DNA from: Sipunculus nudus
Taxonomy: Eukaryota > Annelida > Sipuncula > Golfingiida > Sipunculidae
Length of the DNA: 64,000 bases
Assembly (NCBI GenBank): GCA_026874595.1
Contig: CM049314.1
Coordinates: 74,104,300-74,168,299, forward strand
Direction: 5' to 3'
The notes under the pieces: model-generated
Databases searched by the model: none
What the model was told of the DNA's origin: nothing
What the model saw: the letters and a program-made list of their open reading frames with translations, nothing else
Position numbers and translations under genes: made by a program
Shown here: piece by piece, positions 48,924-61,057 of the stretch
Position numbering within the stretch: position 1 is the stretch's first letter
Layout: every line of letters starts with the position of its first letter

Positions 48924-48960
48924 AGATATGATACCAAATGACGAGGACGCCATTTCACAA

Positions 48961-48983
48961 TGGGGGGGGGGGGGGGGGGGGTA
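48961..48983. repeat. Poly-G run
   Basis: A run of about 20 G, simple sequence. Confidence 0.95.
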
Positions 48984-49360
48984 TATCACAGAGTAGATCT
49001 AGATACAGATCAATTGCCCTACCACAATTATATTGTTGTGTTTTAATGTTTACTGTTACAGTTGGCTTTGCGCGCAGCCGACCGTATCACGAATGTTGTG
49101 AAAGGTGATACTTTTGCAGTGAATAGGGTACCTTGTTCTTGTTATTTTAATTAAAGGTCAGAAGTCACATAATATAAGTAGAAGTGAAGCGCGGGAATCA
49201 GGCAGTTTGCCAGGTCGAGACCCGAGTGCTACACAGCAATTATATTATTGCACTTTTTGTCACTTCTACAGGCATTAAACTGGGTAAAACCCTTTGTGTT
49301 CTGGTTTTGGAGCCACCAATTCCCGACCCCACTCACAGGCCTGGGACAGCTTTACGGCAA
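48984..49360. other. No gene seen
   Basis: No exon or clear repeat was found. The 3' part leads into a segment that matches the Gypsy fossil tail. Confidence 0.3.
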
Positions 49361-49425
49361 CCAACACACGCCCGGTGATGTTGCATCGAAATATGCTGTT
49401 AAAATTTCGAACCAGCGGGTTCGAT
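49360..49425 (+). repeat. Short match to the Gypsy fossil tail
   Basis: GTTGCATCGAAATATGCTGT, then TAAAATT, matches 40360-40390 in the tail of the + strand Gypsy fossil. It is a small remnant fused to the SINE 3' end. Confidence 0.5.
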
Positions 49426-49480
49426 TCCACGATCAGCCCACCAGTCATTTCTCCCCCTATGACATATATATATATATATG

Positions 49481-49545
<65 letters not shown>
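49426..49545 (+). repeat. tRNA-derived SINE 3' end with (TA)n tail
   Basis: GGGTTCGATTCCACGATCAG, then CCCACCAGTCATTTCTCCCC, then TATGACATATATA expanding into a TA microsatellite (about 49463-49545). It matches the SINE at 35923-36075 from the B box onward; the A-box half is missing. Confidence 0.7.
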
Positions 49546-49547
<2 letters not shown>

Positions 49548-49562
49548 TCTCCGGGTGCTGGC

Positions 49563-49925
49563 AAAAGACAGTCAATGAACATAAAAAGAAGAGAGACATC
49601 AAGGCCAACCCATTAATCTGTCTGATGTCTTGTCAGAACTGGCCTGTGTAAAGCCACATGAAAACAGGGCTGCTGGGGTATCAAAGACAGGGAGGGGTTA
49701 ATGGGTATATATCCATTAAGACAGATTAATGGATATAGCTGGCAAGCCAGCTCCGTTTACCTAGCGAATGGGTCACACTTTCAGCTCTGTTTACAGATAG
49801 TCACTCGCTCTGACGAAGGTTACAGGGGTAGCTGAAAAATCAGCAATAATCTGTATATGTTATCCAAATAATATGATTGTATAAACTTTGGCGTTAATGT
49901 CTCTCTTCTTTTTATGATAATTGAC

Positions 49926-49930
<5 letters not shown>
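49563..49930. mobile_element. Small inverted-repeat element (about 365 bp)
   Basis: The left end, ACATAAAAAGAAGAGAGACA then TCAA, is the near-exact reverse complement of the right end TTAATGTCTCTCTTCTTTTT then ATGATAATTGACTA. This gives about 35 bp inverted termini. Inside are a second inverted pair (TTAATCTGTCT and AGACAGATTAA) and CTCTGACGAAGGTTACAGG. It is flanked by TA microsatellites on both sides and has no coding capacity. Confidence 0.7.
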
Positions 49931-49976
<46 letters not shown>

Positions 49977-49980
49977 TGGG

Positions 49981-50029
<49 letters not shown>

Positions 50030-50030
50030 T
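49931..50030. repeat. (TA)n microsatellites with a SINE scrap
   Basis: Two TA runs are separated by TGGTGGGCTGA, which is the reverse complement of the SINE tract TCAGCCCACCA. Confidence 0.85.
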
Positions 50031-50880
50031 TATTTGTACAAGGAAATACAGTACATTATATGCAATGTAATGTGATGATAAATCAGTTAACCTTTAACCT
50101 CATCGTGTGAGGTAATGCTAGTGGTAATGCTCCTTGGATGTTGTCCAAAATGTGCACTTGTAGTATTTGTCTTGCATTAATATATTTAGTGTTAGTGATT
50201 ATCCCCAAACAGAAAGGCCATTTCCTCATAGCTTTTCAAGTGGTAATGTGTAAAAAAAACGGAAATAAGTACCTGATAAAATTTTACAAAGTTCTGCTGA
50301 GCGCCGTGACCAAAGGGTCCCTTATTTTTTTTTTTTGAGTGTTTTAAATTTGCGATATTTGCAAAAATGAAACATTCATAAATAAGATGCCTCAAATACA
50401 CAGGTGAACATTTGTTAACTGTAGCCTCATAGTGGTCTCGTATTAATAAACTGTGCATGTGGCGTCTTGAGACAAATTTTCGATACTATTAATATCAACA
50501 GATTATTTATGTTATCCTTAAGACAAGATTGATAGTCTGAATAATATGAGACCTGTAATATCATTTCCTATAAAGGACAAGACCTTTATTACTAGTTTAA
50601 TGTTCTCTCAGTCCTTTTTAAATTGTAAAGAATTTGCCGACATATTGAATAATTCATACAGTAAAGGATATGCTTTGTGTTAGTTTACTGTATGGTGAGG
50701 TCACCAAATTTGAACCTGAAATGAAACACTGAAAAGGTCTAAAATCGTGAAATTTTATGCTCACAAATATGAAGTCAACCACATTATATCACTGGTCACC
50801 ATGAGGATATTAATCTTTTTTTGGCCTGTGGTGGATACTTCAATGCCCAAATTAGTTATTTGGTTCAATTTTGCAACATT
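50031..50880. other. Repeat debris, no gene seen
   Basis: 50205-50330 matches 32310-32460 (GGCCATTTCCTCATA and on to GCTGAGCGCCGTGACC). The rest is AT-rich intron-like sequence. Confidence 0.45.
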
Positions 50881-50884
50881 GTCA

Positions 50885-51240
50885 CTTAGACTGGCTTCTA
50901 TGGCTCAGGGGACCTAGAGCGCAGGACTCAAAGACGGGAGATCGTGGGTTCGAATCTCACCTGAGGCGGCGAGTTTTTTCACGGTCGACCCCCACCCAGG
51001 GTGAACGCTGTGCAGGCTTAATGGGCAGGCTGTGCCCCACAGCCGTGTATCACTCACATTACGAGTGCGTCTTCGGGCGGTTCCTCAATGTTATGACCAA
51101 GCAATGGGGATTTTTACACACACGCAGGACCCGCAGGTGCGGTATACACCGGGCCTCGGTGATACCAGGATACAAAATAAGAATGATAGGAAGCGAGTGC
51201 TCCCGCCCTGTCAAGTAGCCCCAAACCGAACCGAAATGGA
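50885..51240 (+). repeat. tRNA-derived SINE
   Basis: The A box TGGCTCAGGGGACC (50901-50914) and B box GGTTCGAATCTC (50947-50958) stand about 45 bp apart, as in an RNA polymerase III promoter of tRNA origin. A GC-rich body of about 270 bp follows (GCGAGTTTTTTCACGG, AATGGGCAGGCTGTGCCCCA, GACCCGCAGGTGCGGTATAC). It is longer than a simple tRNA and is probably a V/core-type composite SINE, but the subfamily is not assigned. The 115-residue open frame over it is an artefact. Confidence 0.75.
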
Positions 51241-51299
51241 AACTCTGCAGATGTTCATATACTTAGTTTAAGAATTAGATAAATCAGCATTAAAAAATG

Positions 51300-51745
51300 G
51301 AGGCGGTTACCTACACCAAAAAAAAAAAAATTGTCACTTTCCACATATTGATGGTTCTTTCTTGTAGGTCTTTTTGTCTGTTTCACAGCTGTTAATACAC
51401 ATCTTTAGCAATCCAGTCTAGCATTATACATGAGTAACGTTAATAACGAATAGGTAACATGTTTATTTTGCAATTAGTTCATTCTAAACATATAATATGG
51501 TAAGCGTATTTACAGGTAGCCAACCTGCGGTTTGTAATATATTTTGTACAATATTTGACCTTTCATCAAAATCAAATGACATTTAAATATGATCTGTACT
51601 GTGTTGGTGGTGTTTGCCACATGCATAATCGCCATGTGGTAAAAAATCTCAGCTGTAGTACATATCAGCAGGATCCTATCATAAAAAGTGTCTCCGTCTT
51701 TTTCATCCACGTCTACTTTGCCAGGTAAGCTTTTATCTTGTATTT
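51300..51745. other. Intron, no gene seen
   Basis: AT-rich with a short A-run near 51317. No feature was supported. Confidence 0.35.
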
Positions 51746-52309
51746 TAGCTCACTAAAAGTCAACTGAGATTGAAATGATGGTTTGTCCGTCGTCCATACG
51801 GCCATCCATTAGCAGGGCACAAATCTTAATCACTAGACCGAGAAACTCCTAAAATGCATGTATGTCCAGGAAGGTCAATAAAAAATCCCCTTGGGAACCT
51901 GAATAAGCTTAGTGTGACTTATGTACCCCCAAGAATAATTAAAACATTGATACAAAACCTCCAGTATCGTGATAATTAATGCATGGATTACGATGACTCT
52001 TGCCTCGAATATTAAACATGACTAGTATTGTCAGTTCCTAAAAACTTGTGGCACCACCTGTATTTTTTCTAATTTTTACAATTTTTATATGTTTTCTAGA
52101 CAAATCTCAGCATTATGTCAGTTTCTCAGCTCTGGTTTAATCCAGTGTCCTGAAACCCTGGTTAATTGAGTATGATTAGTTTCTTCAGTCCCTGAAAACT
52201 GGTGGCGCATCCTGTATTTTTTCATGTTTGATGCATTTTTTCCATTATTTTGATACTGTCAAATTAAATTGATACTATAAGATTAGCAACTTTGGTATCA
52301 TTTGTGTCC
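51746..52309 (+). repeat. Family B fragment, diverged
   Basis: TTTTAGCTCACTAAAAGTCA, then ACTGAG, GTTTGTCCGTCGTCC, AGCAGGGCACAAATC, CCCCCAAGAATAATTAAAAC and a decayed palindrome (GTGGCACCACCTGTATTTTT). It is the same family as 41131-45130. Confidence 0.65.
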
Positions 52310-52680
52310 TGAAACCTTGTGCTGTTTATTAGGGCCCCGCTTGAATAAGCAGATGGCCTATATTAAACACCCTGTCCGTCCATCTGTTCCTTATTCTGTA
52401 TGTCTGGTATTTTTGATTCCTCGTGATAACTGCAGTTTGGATTGACATATGGTTTTCAAGCTTGACCTATATTTGGCCCATCGTGTATACAAGAACACTC
52501 ATGATTTCTGGGTCAAGGCCACAGGACTCACCTTTAAAGAAAGAATGTGGATGCATTTGAAGCCAACTTTTCATCCTAAACGTTTCATCTTCCAGGTATT
52601 GCTCACCTGCCAATAGTGGAAGGAACTGAAGATCTTTGGGTCCCTAGTTTAGATACATTTTTCCTCTACTTATTACAAAA
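52310..52680 (+). repeat. Family D copy
   Basis: Matches 9975-10330: GTCCTGAAACCTTGTG, TTTATTAGGGCCCC, TTGAATAAGCAGATGGC, TTCTGGGTCAAGGCCACAGG and AAGCCAACTTTTCATCC. Confidence 0.7.
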
Positions 52681-52921
52681 ATATCCTAAAAATTAGCCTG
52701 ATCCCAGTGTAATTTTTTAGCTTTATATGTTACACAAAACTGTTGGCACAATCTTAATTAATTCAGTTTGGATGTGGTTAATACAAAATGACTACCTGAA
52801 ATAAGCTGATAAATAATTAATACTAGACTAACTTACTTATATCAGACACAGTTGCTGAGTCTATTGTAAACATTAATGTTAGGTTCAAGACAGTAGATGT
52901 TCTTTCATTTTACCTTTTTAG

Positions 52922-52997
52922 TTTGTCCTTGTCACCAGAGGGCGACCTATGCTGGGCTATGTCATGACAGAAACTCTACTGTTCCTACCACTCTCAG
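52922..52997 (+). CDS. Host gene exon: short Cys-rich linker
   Basis: A 76 bp candidate exon with acceptor TTTACCTTTTTAG and a strong donor (CAG followed by GTAAGAG). Read in phase 1 it gives CPCHQRATYAGLCHDRNSTV and then PTTL, ending in phase 2. The next Cys-rich exon at 63138 requires exactly phase 2, and the junction makes Ser followed by CRRNC. Upstream, the mini-exon at 32677 ends in phase 1, which also fits. It contains a possible N-glycosylation site (NST). Evidence is splice quality, open frame and phase continuity; no domain family was recognised for this piece alone. Confidence 0.6.
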
Positions 52998-53297
52998 GTA
53001 AGAGTGTTTCTTTTAATAGAAAAATTTTGACATAATATTAATCAGTCACTCCAGCATTAGCCAACAGCAGTTGTTCTTTTCAGAACATTCTTTTTACAAC
53101 TAAAGGAAGTCCTTCCTGCCCTAACAGGGCATGAATCACTCCCATGAACAAATTAAGTTTAGTATAAATGTATGTATGGTGCCCAATTGATGTTTGTACT
53201 GTATATATCATATCATTTTGTACACACCTCCATTTAGGTTTTCACAACAGACATGTCTGCTGGTGTGACCAAAGTGGGGATATGTGTTTCATGCATT

Positions 53298-54377
53298 TGT
53301 GGCAGAGCCATTAAGATGACTTATGAGTTACATGGTTTAGGCATTCACTACGGTTAGTGTTTAGTGTAGGTTTGACACCATGATCTGTTCTAGCGTTTTG
53401 GTAACCGTAACATCTTTTGGGTGTCCGAGAGGGAGATTTTGTTTTGTGCACGACGTGAGTTCAAGGTGCCGGGTTTTTTGGCCAAAAGAGACAGTTTACT
53501 TTGTGGTTCTGGCGTAAGTTACATTTAAGTGTGTTTATTATGAGCTCAGCATAGCTATGCATGAGACCTGTAACATGTTATTAATGAGATTCTGTGTAAT
53601 CGATTGTTTTATGCAATGTGAGAACGGCTGGAAAATTCCAAACTGCGCCATTAGATCTAGGAGCCGTGTGCAAAAGATTAAAAGTTTCTAGGCAAGCTGA
53701 TATGGCTGAAGTATCTTTTTATGCGACATTTGTGTACTCCTATATTTATAAGGGAATACCTTTTTTATAATATCTTGGCTTTTATCACTTGGAATTCTTG
53801 TCTAGTACTGCCGAAGATCTTCTGAGTTTGCAGTTGAGCTTTATATGATGTGTCTGCTAATTTATTCATTCTGTTGATGCCTTTGACCAATCTTGATGTT
53901 TGAAATGGATATTTGTCCAGTTTCATAATATGTTTTAATGTATTACTCATGGGTCAAATGGTAGGGTTTTCAGTCAACAGAACATTTATCTTAAGGCCCA
54001 AACCAAAATTTAGTGGATGTTACATCATAGATATTTGTTTCATAGGGTGAACCTAGTGATGAGACTGGTGTCTGCTGATAAACAGAGCCAGGACAGGTGT
54101 ATTGTTGCAGCTAGAGGGCAGCACTGGCGTGTTGTATATGGTGTACCCACCATTTGCCATATCAGCCACCGTTTATAATGTTTTATAATGTTTTAAACTG
54201 TTTAACACGGTTTAGTTGTGTTATTGTCACCAACTGGATGGTATTGTGTGATACTAGTGAACATTGTGTGTATTATTCAGCCAAGATGGAAAATAAAGTT
54301 CTATGTGATTTACATGCTTTCTCCTGTCTGTCGTACCACCCTAGTGTCGATAACCCGTCCCACTCAACACGGCCACA
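53298..54377 (+). repeat. 5' LTR of the Gypsy element
   Basis: Begins TGTGGCAGAGCC and ends AACACGGCCACA. It is nearly identical to 61058-62136. LTRs of this class carry the element's promoter and polyadenylation signals. Identical short open frames in both LTRs are not genes. Confidence 0.95.
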
Positions 54378-54382
54378 GATTT

Positions 54383-54400
54383 TGGTACCAGGAGTGGGGT
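54383..54400 (+). promoter_or_regulatory. Primer-binding site of the Gypsy element
   Basis: TGGTACCAGGAGTGGGGT lies five bases after the 5' LTR. It begins with TGG, complementary to a tRNA CCA end, and from memory resembles sites primed by a leucine tRNA. The primer assignment is not verified. Confidence 0.65.
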
Positions 54401-55829
54401 GGTACTGTTATGAAAGACAGGATTTCATGTGAAGAACTTTATTAGATAACGGTGGCTGATTGGGGCTTGTGGACTATTGTGTGCTGCCATAAGCTTACTA
54501 GGAGTGTCTGGAGAGTCGCAACTGGAGCTGACTTGGTGAAATTTCTTAGTGATGTTTATCATGAGTAATAGCTGGAGTTTACAGACTGTGAACAGTTGAC
54601 CTAATATTACGGGCTTGGACTATCAGAGAACCTGAGCTATACATAAATACTTGTTATATGGCTTACTGCTTGTGGTCAACTGGGCTGATAAGACTATTGT
54701 TTGCTGTACCATTTGAGGAACTTTTGCTGATGTTGTAATCCAATGGGAAGCTGACTTCTCCCATTTACTGAATTGTGTGCAGTGCAACAGTTTATGGAAC
54801 TGTGTATTCCCAGAAAAAAAAACTGAACAGTCCAACGAGTTGGATATATTTTATCCAGGAACATTTGTTGTTGCCTAGTATCTGGTGTGACCGCTTTATA
54901 GAGACTTTGTTGAAGGAAATATTTTCAGTAAAATGTTTCTTGTTTACATGTTTTTATGTGATACATCACCCACTGAGATTTAGATAATTGGCTGATACAC
55001 CAATTATGGCATTTCCATATAAACATAGATTGATGTATGATATTTTTAGCCAACTCTGCTTTTATGCTCAGCAAGGATGCAAGACATTTTTTGTATTTAA
55101 TGATTTTGTGAACAAAGGTAGACTGATTGCTTTGATCCAGTGCACTGTGTTTGAAATTTGCATGTATTGTTTTCATGGTTTATTGGTATGACTACTCTGA
55201 AACAGGCAAGTATACTGTATGTTCGGCAGAACCGAGGATCCTTAATATGTGGTGTTGGGTAATCTGAGGAGCACCAAGGTATATATTTGTTTATTTGTGA
55301 TGGAAGCATTCATGACACTGTAAGTCGAGTTTAATACTGATTGGAGATATTGTCTGAAGTGTAATGTTTATGCTATTGTATTGAGAATAGACTTGTGTGA
55401 CATACAGGGTTAAACGGATATTGTAAGTATTTTAAGTACAAGGTTTGTGTTTTATAGGCCATATAATGGTGTGGTTCTATGATACTGATATGCATGTAAT
55501 CAACCTTTTCATTTTTGTGGGTTACATATATTTTTATTTATATCACATTGTACTGCTGTGACAAGAGACTGATGCCATTGAATTCAGGGCATAAGAGCCC
55601 AAGATGTTTATTCCTAACACTGTTTTTTTCTTGTTTTGTTAAAGTAGTAGTGTTCGTTGACCAGGGTTTGGTGAGCTGATATACCATGCACCAGGTGAAT
55701 GTGACTTTGCTATATTATTATGTTAAGTAAATAACATTGTTTGCTTGCTCTGTAAATTTAAAAGGTTTGATATAGCCACTGTTGATCTGATACTGAGTGA
55801 AGTGGTATTTACTGTGCATTCATTTGTTT
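54401..55829 (+). other. Untranslated leader of the Gypsy element
   Basis: About 1.4 kb between the primer-binding site and the gag region with no convincing gene. It is unusually long for a Gypsy leader. Confidence 0.6.
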
Positions 55830-56880
55830 ATAATGGATAATGAAAACCTTGATGACTTGAGGAGAAGGCTTGAACAGCTGGAGGCTCGAGGTGCTCGTTC
55901 CAGGGTAGTATACAGTAATCGTAAGCTACAAAAGTACAGTGGTGATCCCATGGAATTAGAAGACTGGGTACGAGAGGCCAGGTTTATGATCGAGACACAA
56001 GGGCTTCAGGGGAGAGCGGCAGGTGAATTTCTACTATCAGCGCTTGATGGTACGGCCAAGAAAGAGGTGCGTTATGCTGAGGCTAGGCAGAGAGAGGACC
56101 CAGAAGAAATATTTCGCATATTGGAGACTGCTTTTGGAGAAAGGCTTACAGCACCACAGTTGATTTCTGCACTATTCAGTCGACGGCAGCGGGAGAGGGA
56201 GTTTTCCGGGATTTTTCACATTCGCTGATGGAGCTTAGAGACCGTGCTGTGTGCAGAGACCCTGATGCACTCCCAAATGCTGACAAGCTCCTTCGAGATT
56301 ACTTCATAGAGAAAGTGCGAGACAAGCATCTGCGTAGAGAGTTGTCTAAACTAATCAGAGAGGAGCCTGAATTGACATTTCGTGATGTAAGGGAGGAAGC
56401 TTTTAAATTGGCTGATGAAGATAGTGAACGTCATGTGTATGCTGCGTCTAAAGAAGTTGACTGTGTCCAGAAGGATTCAGGCCTGACTGAAGTAACCGAT
56501 CTACTTAAAGGGATGTTACAGCAGCAACAGAAGCAACATGAGCAGTTGTGTAAACAACAAGAACAGCTTTTGAAACAACAGGAACATCTCGAGAAACAAC
56601 AGAGGCAGCTGGATAGGCTTGTACAGCAGAGGCTGGAACACACAGTTATGGATGGTCAATCAGATCGAGAAGGTAGATCACGTTTTGCTGCGCAAAGTTT
56701 TCGTTATAGGAATGTGGGCCGCAGAGATAATCGGTGTTACAACTGCGGGAGCGAGGGCCATTTTAAAAGGGATTGCCCCCAGAAAAGGACAAATTCAGAT
56801 AGTGGCGGACAAAAGCCAACTGCTGGTGATGCAACGACTGAGGCTGCATGTGTTATGAAGCCATATGAGGAGATTTACCA
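55830..56880 (+). mobile_element. gag region of the Gypsy element
   Basis: Encodes a capsid-type sequence (YSGDPMELEDWVREARFMIE), a Gln-rich coiled-coil stretch (KQQEQLLKQQEHLEKQQRQL) and a CCHC zinc knuckle (CYNCGSEGHFKRDC). This is the structural protein region that packages the element's RNA. Confidence 0.9.
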
Positions 56881-56889
56881 AAGAGTACA

Positions 56890-59800
56890 GTGGGAGGACG
56901 ACCCCTATTTAAAGTCAATTTTAATGGTAAGGAAGTCAACTGCTTACTCGATTCAGGTTCGATGGTTACAACAATTGATGAAGAAACTTTTTTCAGGTTA
57001 TGGGGTGACCAACAACTGGAATTGCTTGAGACTGGCAGGTGGCTTAAGTTGACTGCAGCGAATAGCCTTGAGGTTCCATACCTAGGTGTTGCACACATGG
57101 ATGTTGAGATAAACGATGTCAAAGTTAATGGAGTTGGTGTGCTGATTGTACGGTCAACACCAGAGACTATGTGTAAAAAGCGTGAAGTGCCTGGAATCGT
57201 GGGGACCAATTTGTTGGCTAGTGTTCCCATATTTAAAGGACTTTTGACTGAAGGGCCACAAGAAGCTTCTCAGACAGATGATATAAAGAATTCTGGTTTT
57301 GTGAGAGTTGCAGGCCAGAATGAGATAGTAATACCGCCTAAAAGTGAATGTATTGTCACTGTGACTGGACCTCGTTGTGGGGCTGCAGCTCTGGTTGAAC
57401 CACTCGCTCATGGGTTGCCAGGGAGTATTAGGGTTGCGCCGACTCTAGTGAACTCTTCACGGCATCACTTTGATGTACAGATTGCTAACTTTGGAGTCAC
57501 TGGATACTGGTTGAAGCCAGGGTTTCGGGTAGGTAGGATCAGCCGAACAGAGGAAGTGCAGGGGAAACGCTATCAAATTGAGCTTAAGGAGCAAGAGATT
57601 GTGATCCGAGAGGCGCAAGAGTCTGACAGTGAGGAAACTACCCCTGTAGAGGACACAAGATTTCCTAAAGGAATTGATCTGAGTCATGTGTCGCTGACAA
57701 CACAACAGAGGAGAGATTTGTCAGAGTTGTTCCAAAAACATGTTGATGTATTCGCAACTTCGGATGAAGAATTAGGACAGACTGATCTTGTCAAGCACTA
57801 TATCCGAACAGTGGATGATGATCCTATACAGCAGCCATATCGTAGACTGCCTTTACAACTTTGGCCAGAGGTAAGAGATCATCTTGCAGATTTGTGCAAG
57901 AAAGGTATCATCAGGGAAAGTAGTTCAAACTACTCATCTCCAATTGTCGTTGTGAGGAAACCCAACGGAAAGATAAGAATGTGCATAGATTACAGGCAGC
58001 TAAATCAAAAGATAAAGAGAGACGTATTTCCGATTCCCAGGATTGAGGAAACGTTGGATGCCTTAGGAGGAGCGCAGTACTTTAGTACGTTAGACCTTGC
58101 CTCGGCATATCACCAGGTATCGGTAGCAGAGGAGGATCGTCTGATGACAGCTTTTACGACACCGCTAGGTCTGTACGAATACGTCCGGATGCCGTATGGC
58201 CTGACCAATGCACCAGCTACTTTTCAGCGCCTAGTGATGACTCTGTTTCGTGAGAACATCCTCCAAGATTTAATGGTGTACCTGGATGATGTGGTGGTAT
58301 TCTCGTCTACAATAGAAGAGCACATTGAGAAACTGGGTCAGGTGTTCACTAAGCTTGAGGCCCACAATTTGAAGTTGCAACCAGAGAAGTGTAGATTTCT
58401 TCAGCAGGAGGTTAAATTCCTGGGGCATATTATTTCAGCACAGGGGGTTAGAAAGTTAAAGTGGTCAAAGAGTGGCAAAAACCAGCAACTTTGAAAGAAC
58501 TGAGAAGGTTCTTGGGTTTTACTGGGTATTACAGGAGGTTTGTGCCCAGGTATTCTGCTATCTCCGCACCATTACATGCGCTAGTTGGTCAAGCTGTTAG
58601 GATGGTTGGAGGAAGGAGAAGACAGAAAGCTTTGCCACTTAGAGACATGTGGACTTCTGAACACCAGGATGCATTCGACATCCTGAAGGAGAAACTGACC
58701 AGTGCACCATTACTTGGTTACGCTAATTTCTCGCTTCCGTTCGTGCTTGAAGTTGACGCCTCTCACCATGGGTTAGGCGCAGTATTGAGCCAAGTGCAGA
58801 ATGGCAAACTAAAGGTGATTGCATATGCGAGTCGGGGCCTACGAGGGAGTGAACAGAATTCCGAGGCCTATAGCTCCAAGAAGCTTGAGCTACTAGCACT
58901 GCGTTGGACGATGACAGAGAAGTTTAGAGACTACCTGTACATGTCGAAATGTATTGTGTATACTGACAATAACCCATTGCGGTATCTCATGACCAAAACA
59001 AAACTGCCAGCTACTGAGCAGAGGTGGGCTTCTGATCTCGCCAACTTCGATTTTACTATTCAGTACCGCCAAGGTAAAACGAACATGAATGCTGATGCCC
59101 TCTCAAGGCAGGAGGACAGGACACAGGATCAGCTTGATGAGGCTAATGTAGCAGGAATATTGGCTTCTGCTAGTGAGACAACTAGTTTGCCAGGAAAGGT
59201 CATGCAGGAAGCCCTTTATGAGGCGCTGGATGTGAACTTTACCTCTTCAAGTATGATACCTCAAGCTATGTCTCTACCAGGGATAACGACTGATGACCTC
59301 ATTAATTTACAGGATGCTGATGCAGTGATAAAGGAGGTTCATACAGCGGTGAAGAAAGGTGTTCTACCATGTTCAAAGGCCAGGAAACAGGACTCTAATC
59401 TTGTTAAGATATTGTGGAAACAATGGCCAAGGTTAATCAACAAGGAAGGTGTACTGTACAGGCGGATCCAGGATCCTATGGGTGGCCTTACAGACCAACT
59501 GGTCCTTCCCGAGGTTCTCAAATCAAAAGTTCTACTGGGTTACCATGACTCCCATGGTCACCAAGGTGCAGAGAGGACAGAGGCGCTCATAAGGAGTCGA
59601 TGCTACTGGCCACGTATGCATCAGGAGATACGACAGCATGTTGAGCAGTGTGAGAGATGTGCTTTGGCGAAGAGCACAAGAGTGAAGACTCCTATGGGAA
59701 CAATTACTGCGAGACATCCTTTCGAAGTGGTTGCAATAGATTTCACCGTCCTAGAGCCAAGCAAGGATGGGACCGAGAACGTTTTGGTTATCACAGACAT

Positions 59801-60887
59801 TTTCAGCAAATGGACTGTTGCGGTGCCCTGTAAAGATCAGAAGGCTATAACAGTTGCACGAGCCCTAACGAAGGAATGGTTTTTTAGATATGGACCGCTG
59901 AAAAGGATTCATTCTGATCAACGTCGCAACTTTGAAGCCAGAGTCGTGAAGGAGCTTTGCAAGTGGTATGGGGTAGAACGATCGAGAACGACACCATACA
60001 GACCACAGGCTAATGGGCAGGTTGAACGGTATAATCGTACCATGCATGATCTGTTGAGGACCCTGTCTCCAGATAAGAAGTCAAGATGGGCTGATCACCT
60101 TGCTGAAGTAACCTTTGCGTATAACACGACACCTCATGGTTCAACAGGTATATCTCCATATGAGCTTGTGTATGGACGTCCGGCAAGGATACCTGCAGAT
60201 ATGTATTTATTACCAAGTAAGGAGTTGCCTGATATCAACACAGATCTTGATGATTGGTTGGCTTGCCACAAGGAGAGACTTAAGGAAAAGTACAGATTGG
60301 CTCAACAGAAGTTTGAGGGAAAGTTCCATAAACGGAAGGCACTCTATGATAAGTCTGCATCTGACATGACACTTCAGATAGGAGACCAGGTGTATTTGAG
60401 AAAGAGAGGTTTCTATGGAAGGCATAAGATACAGGACTGTTACAGACCGGAAGTGTACAAAGTTATTGACAAGATGGAAGATAGAGATGTTTATAAAATT
60501 GTTGAGGAAGGAGGATTAAGTGACAAGAAATGGGTTAATAGAGAGGAACTAAAGAAGTGTTCACAGCGGGTGATCCAAAGTACTCAAGATGAACCAGAGT
60601 ATGAGCAACCTAGAATTGCAGATCAACTCTCATCGGATAGTGATCTCAGCGATGGTGAATACTTTTTGGAATATCCGTCTTCAGATGGCGTAGGTTCTGA
60701 ACCTGTAGATGATAACCAACTTGAGGACGATAGTCAACCTAACATTAGGAAGAGTACTAGAGAAGGTGTTGGGTTTCACAGTAACCCTGGCCATTGGCCA
60801 AGATCTGTTTTCGCATCAGTTGATGTGTCAAACCAAGTTGTACAGACAGTAGATATATTGAGTGATCTTGACAACCTTTCATTTTGA
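56890..60887 (+). mobile_element. pol region of the Gypsy element
   Basis: Domains in order: aspartic protease (DSGSMVTT near 56950), reverse transcriptase (about 57850-58450, with YLDDVVVFSS near 58280), RNase H (about 58690-59100, with LEVDASHHGLGAVLSQ), an HHCC zinc region (about 59540-59670) and the integrase core (about 59720-60170, with RPQANGQVERYNRT). An acidic Ser/Asp-rich tail ends near 60887. The order RT, RNase H, integrase is diagnostic of Ty3/Gypsy. Confidence 0.95.
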
Positions 60888-61043
60888 TGATGTTATAAGG
60901 TTAGCTACTGATGGAACATGTTTGATGTAAACTTAGTTTAGTTACGTTTCTTGCATTTCCATAATTATATGGGTACTTTTTGTTTTTAATGTAGTGAATA
61001 TTTGTATGTTGTTAATCTGTTTAAATGGAGTTTAAAGCAGATT

Positions 61044-61057
61044 AAAGGAGGGGTGGA
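61044..61057 (+). promoter_or_regulatory. Polypurine tract of the Gypsy element
   Basis: AAAGGAGGGGTGGA immediately precedes the 3' LTR, as expected for the plus-strand primer of LTR elements. Confidence 0.85.

Noticed and set aside
50871-51218. 115-residue open frame
   Set aside because: It runs over the tRNA-derived SINE; the peptide around GDRGFESHL is a typical artefact of a B box.
53765-53950. Reverse open frame repeated at 61525-61710
   Set aside because: It lies inside both LTRs and is duplicated only because the LTRs are.
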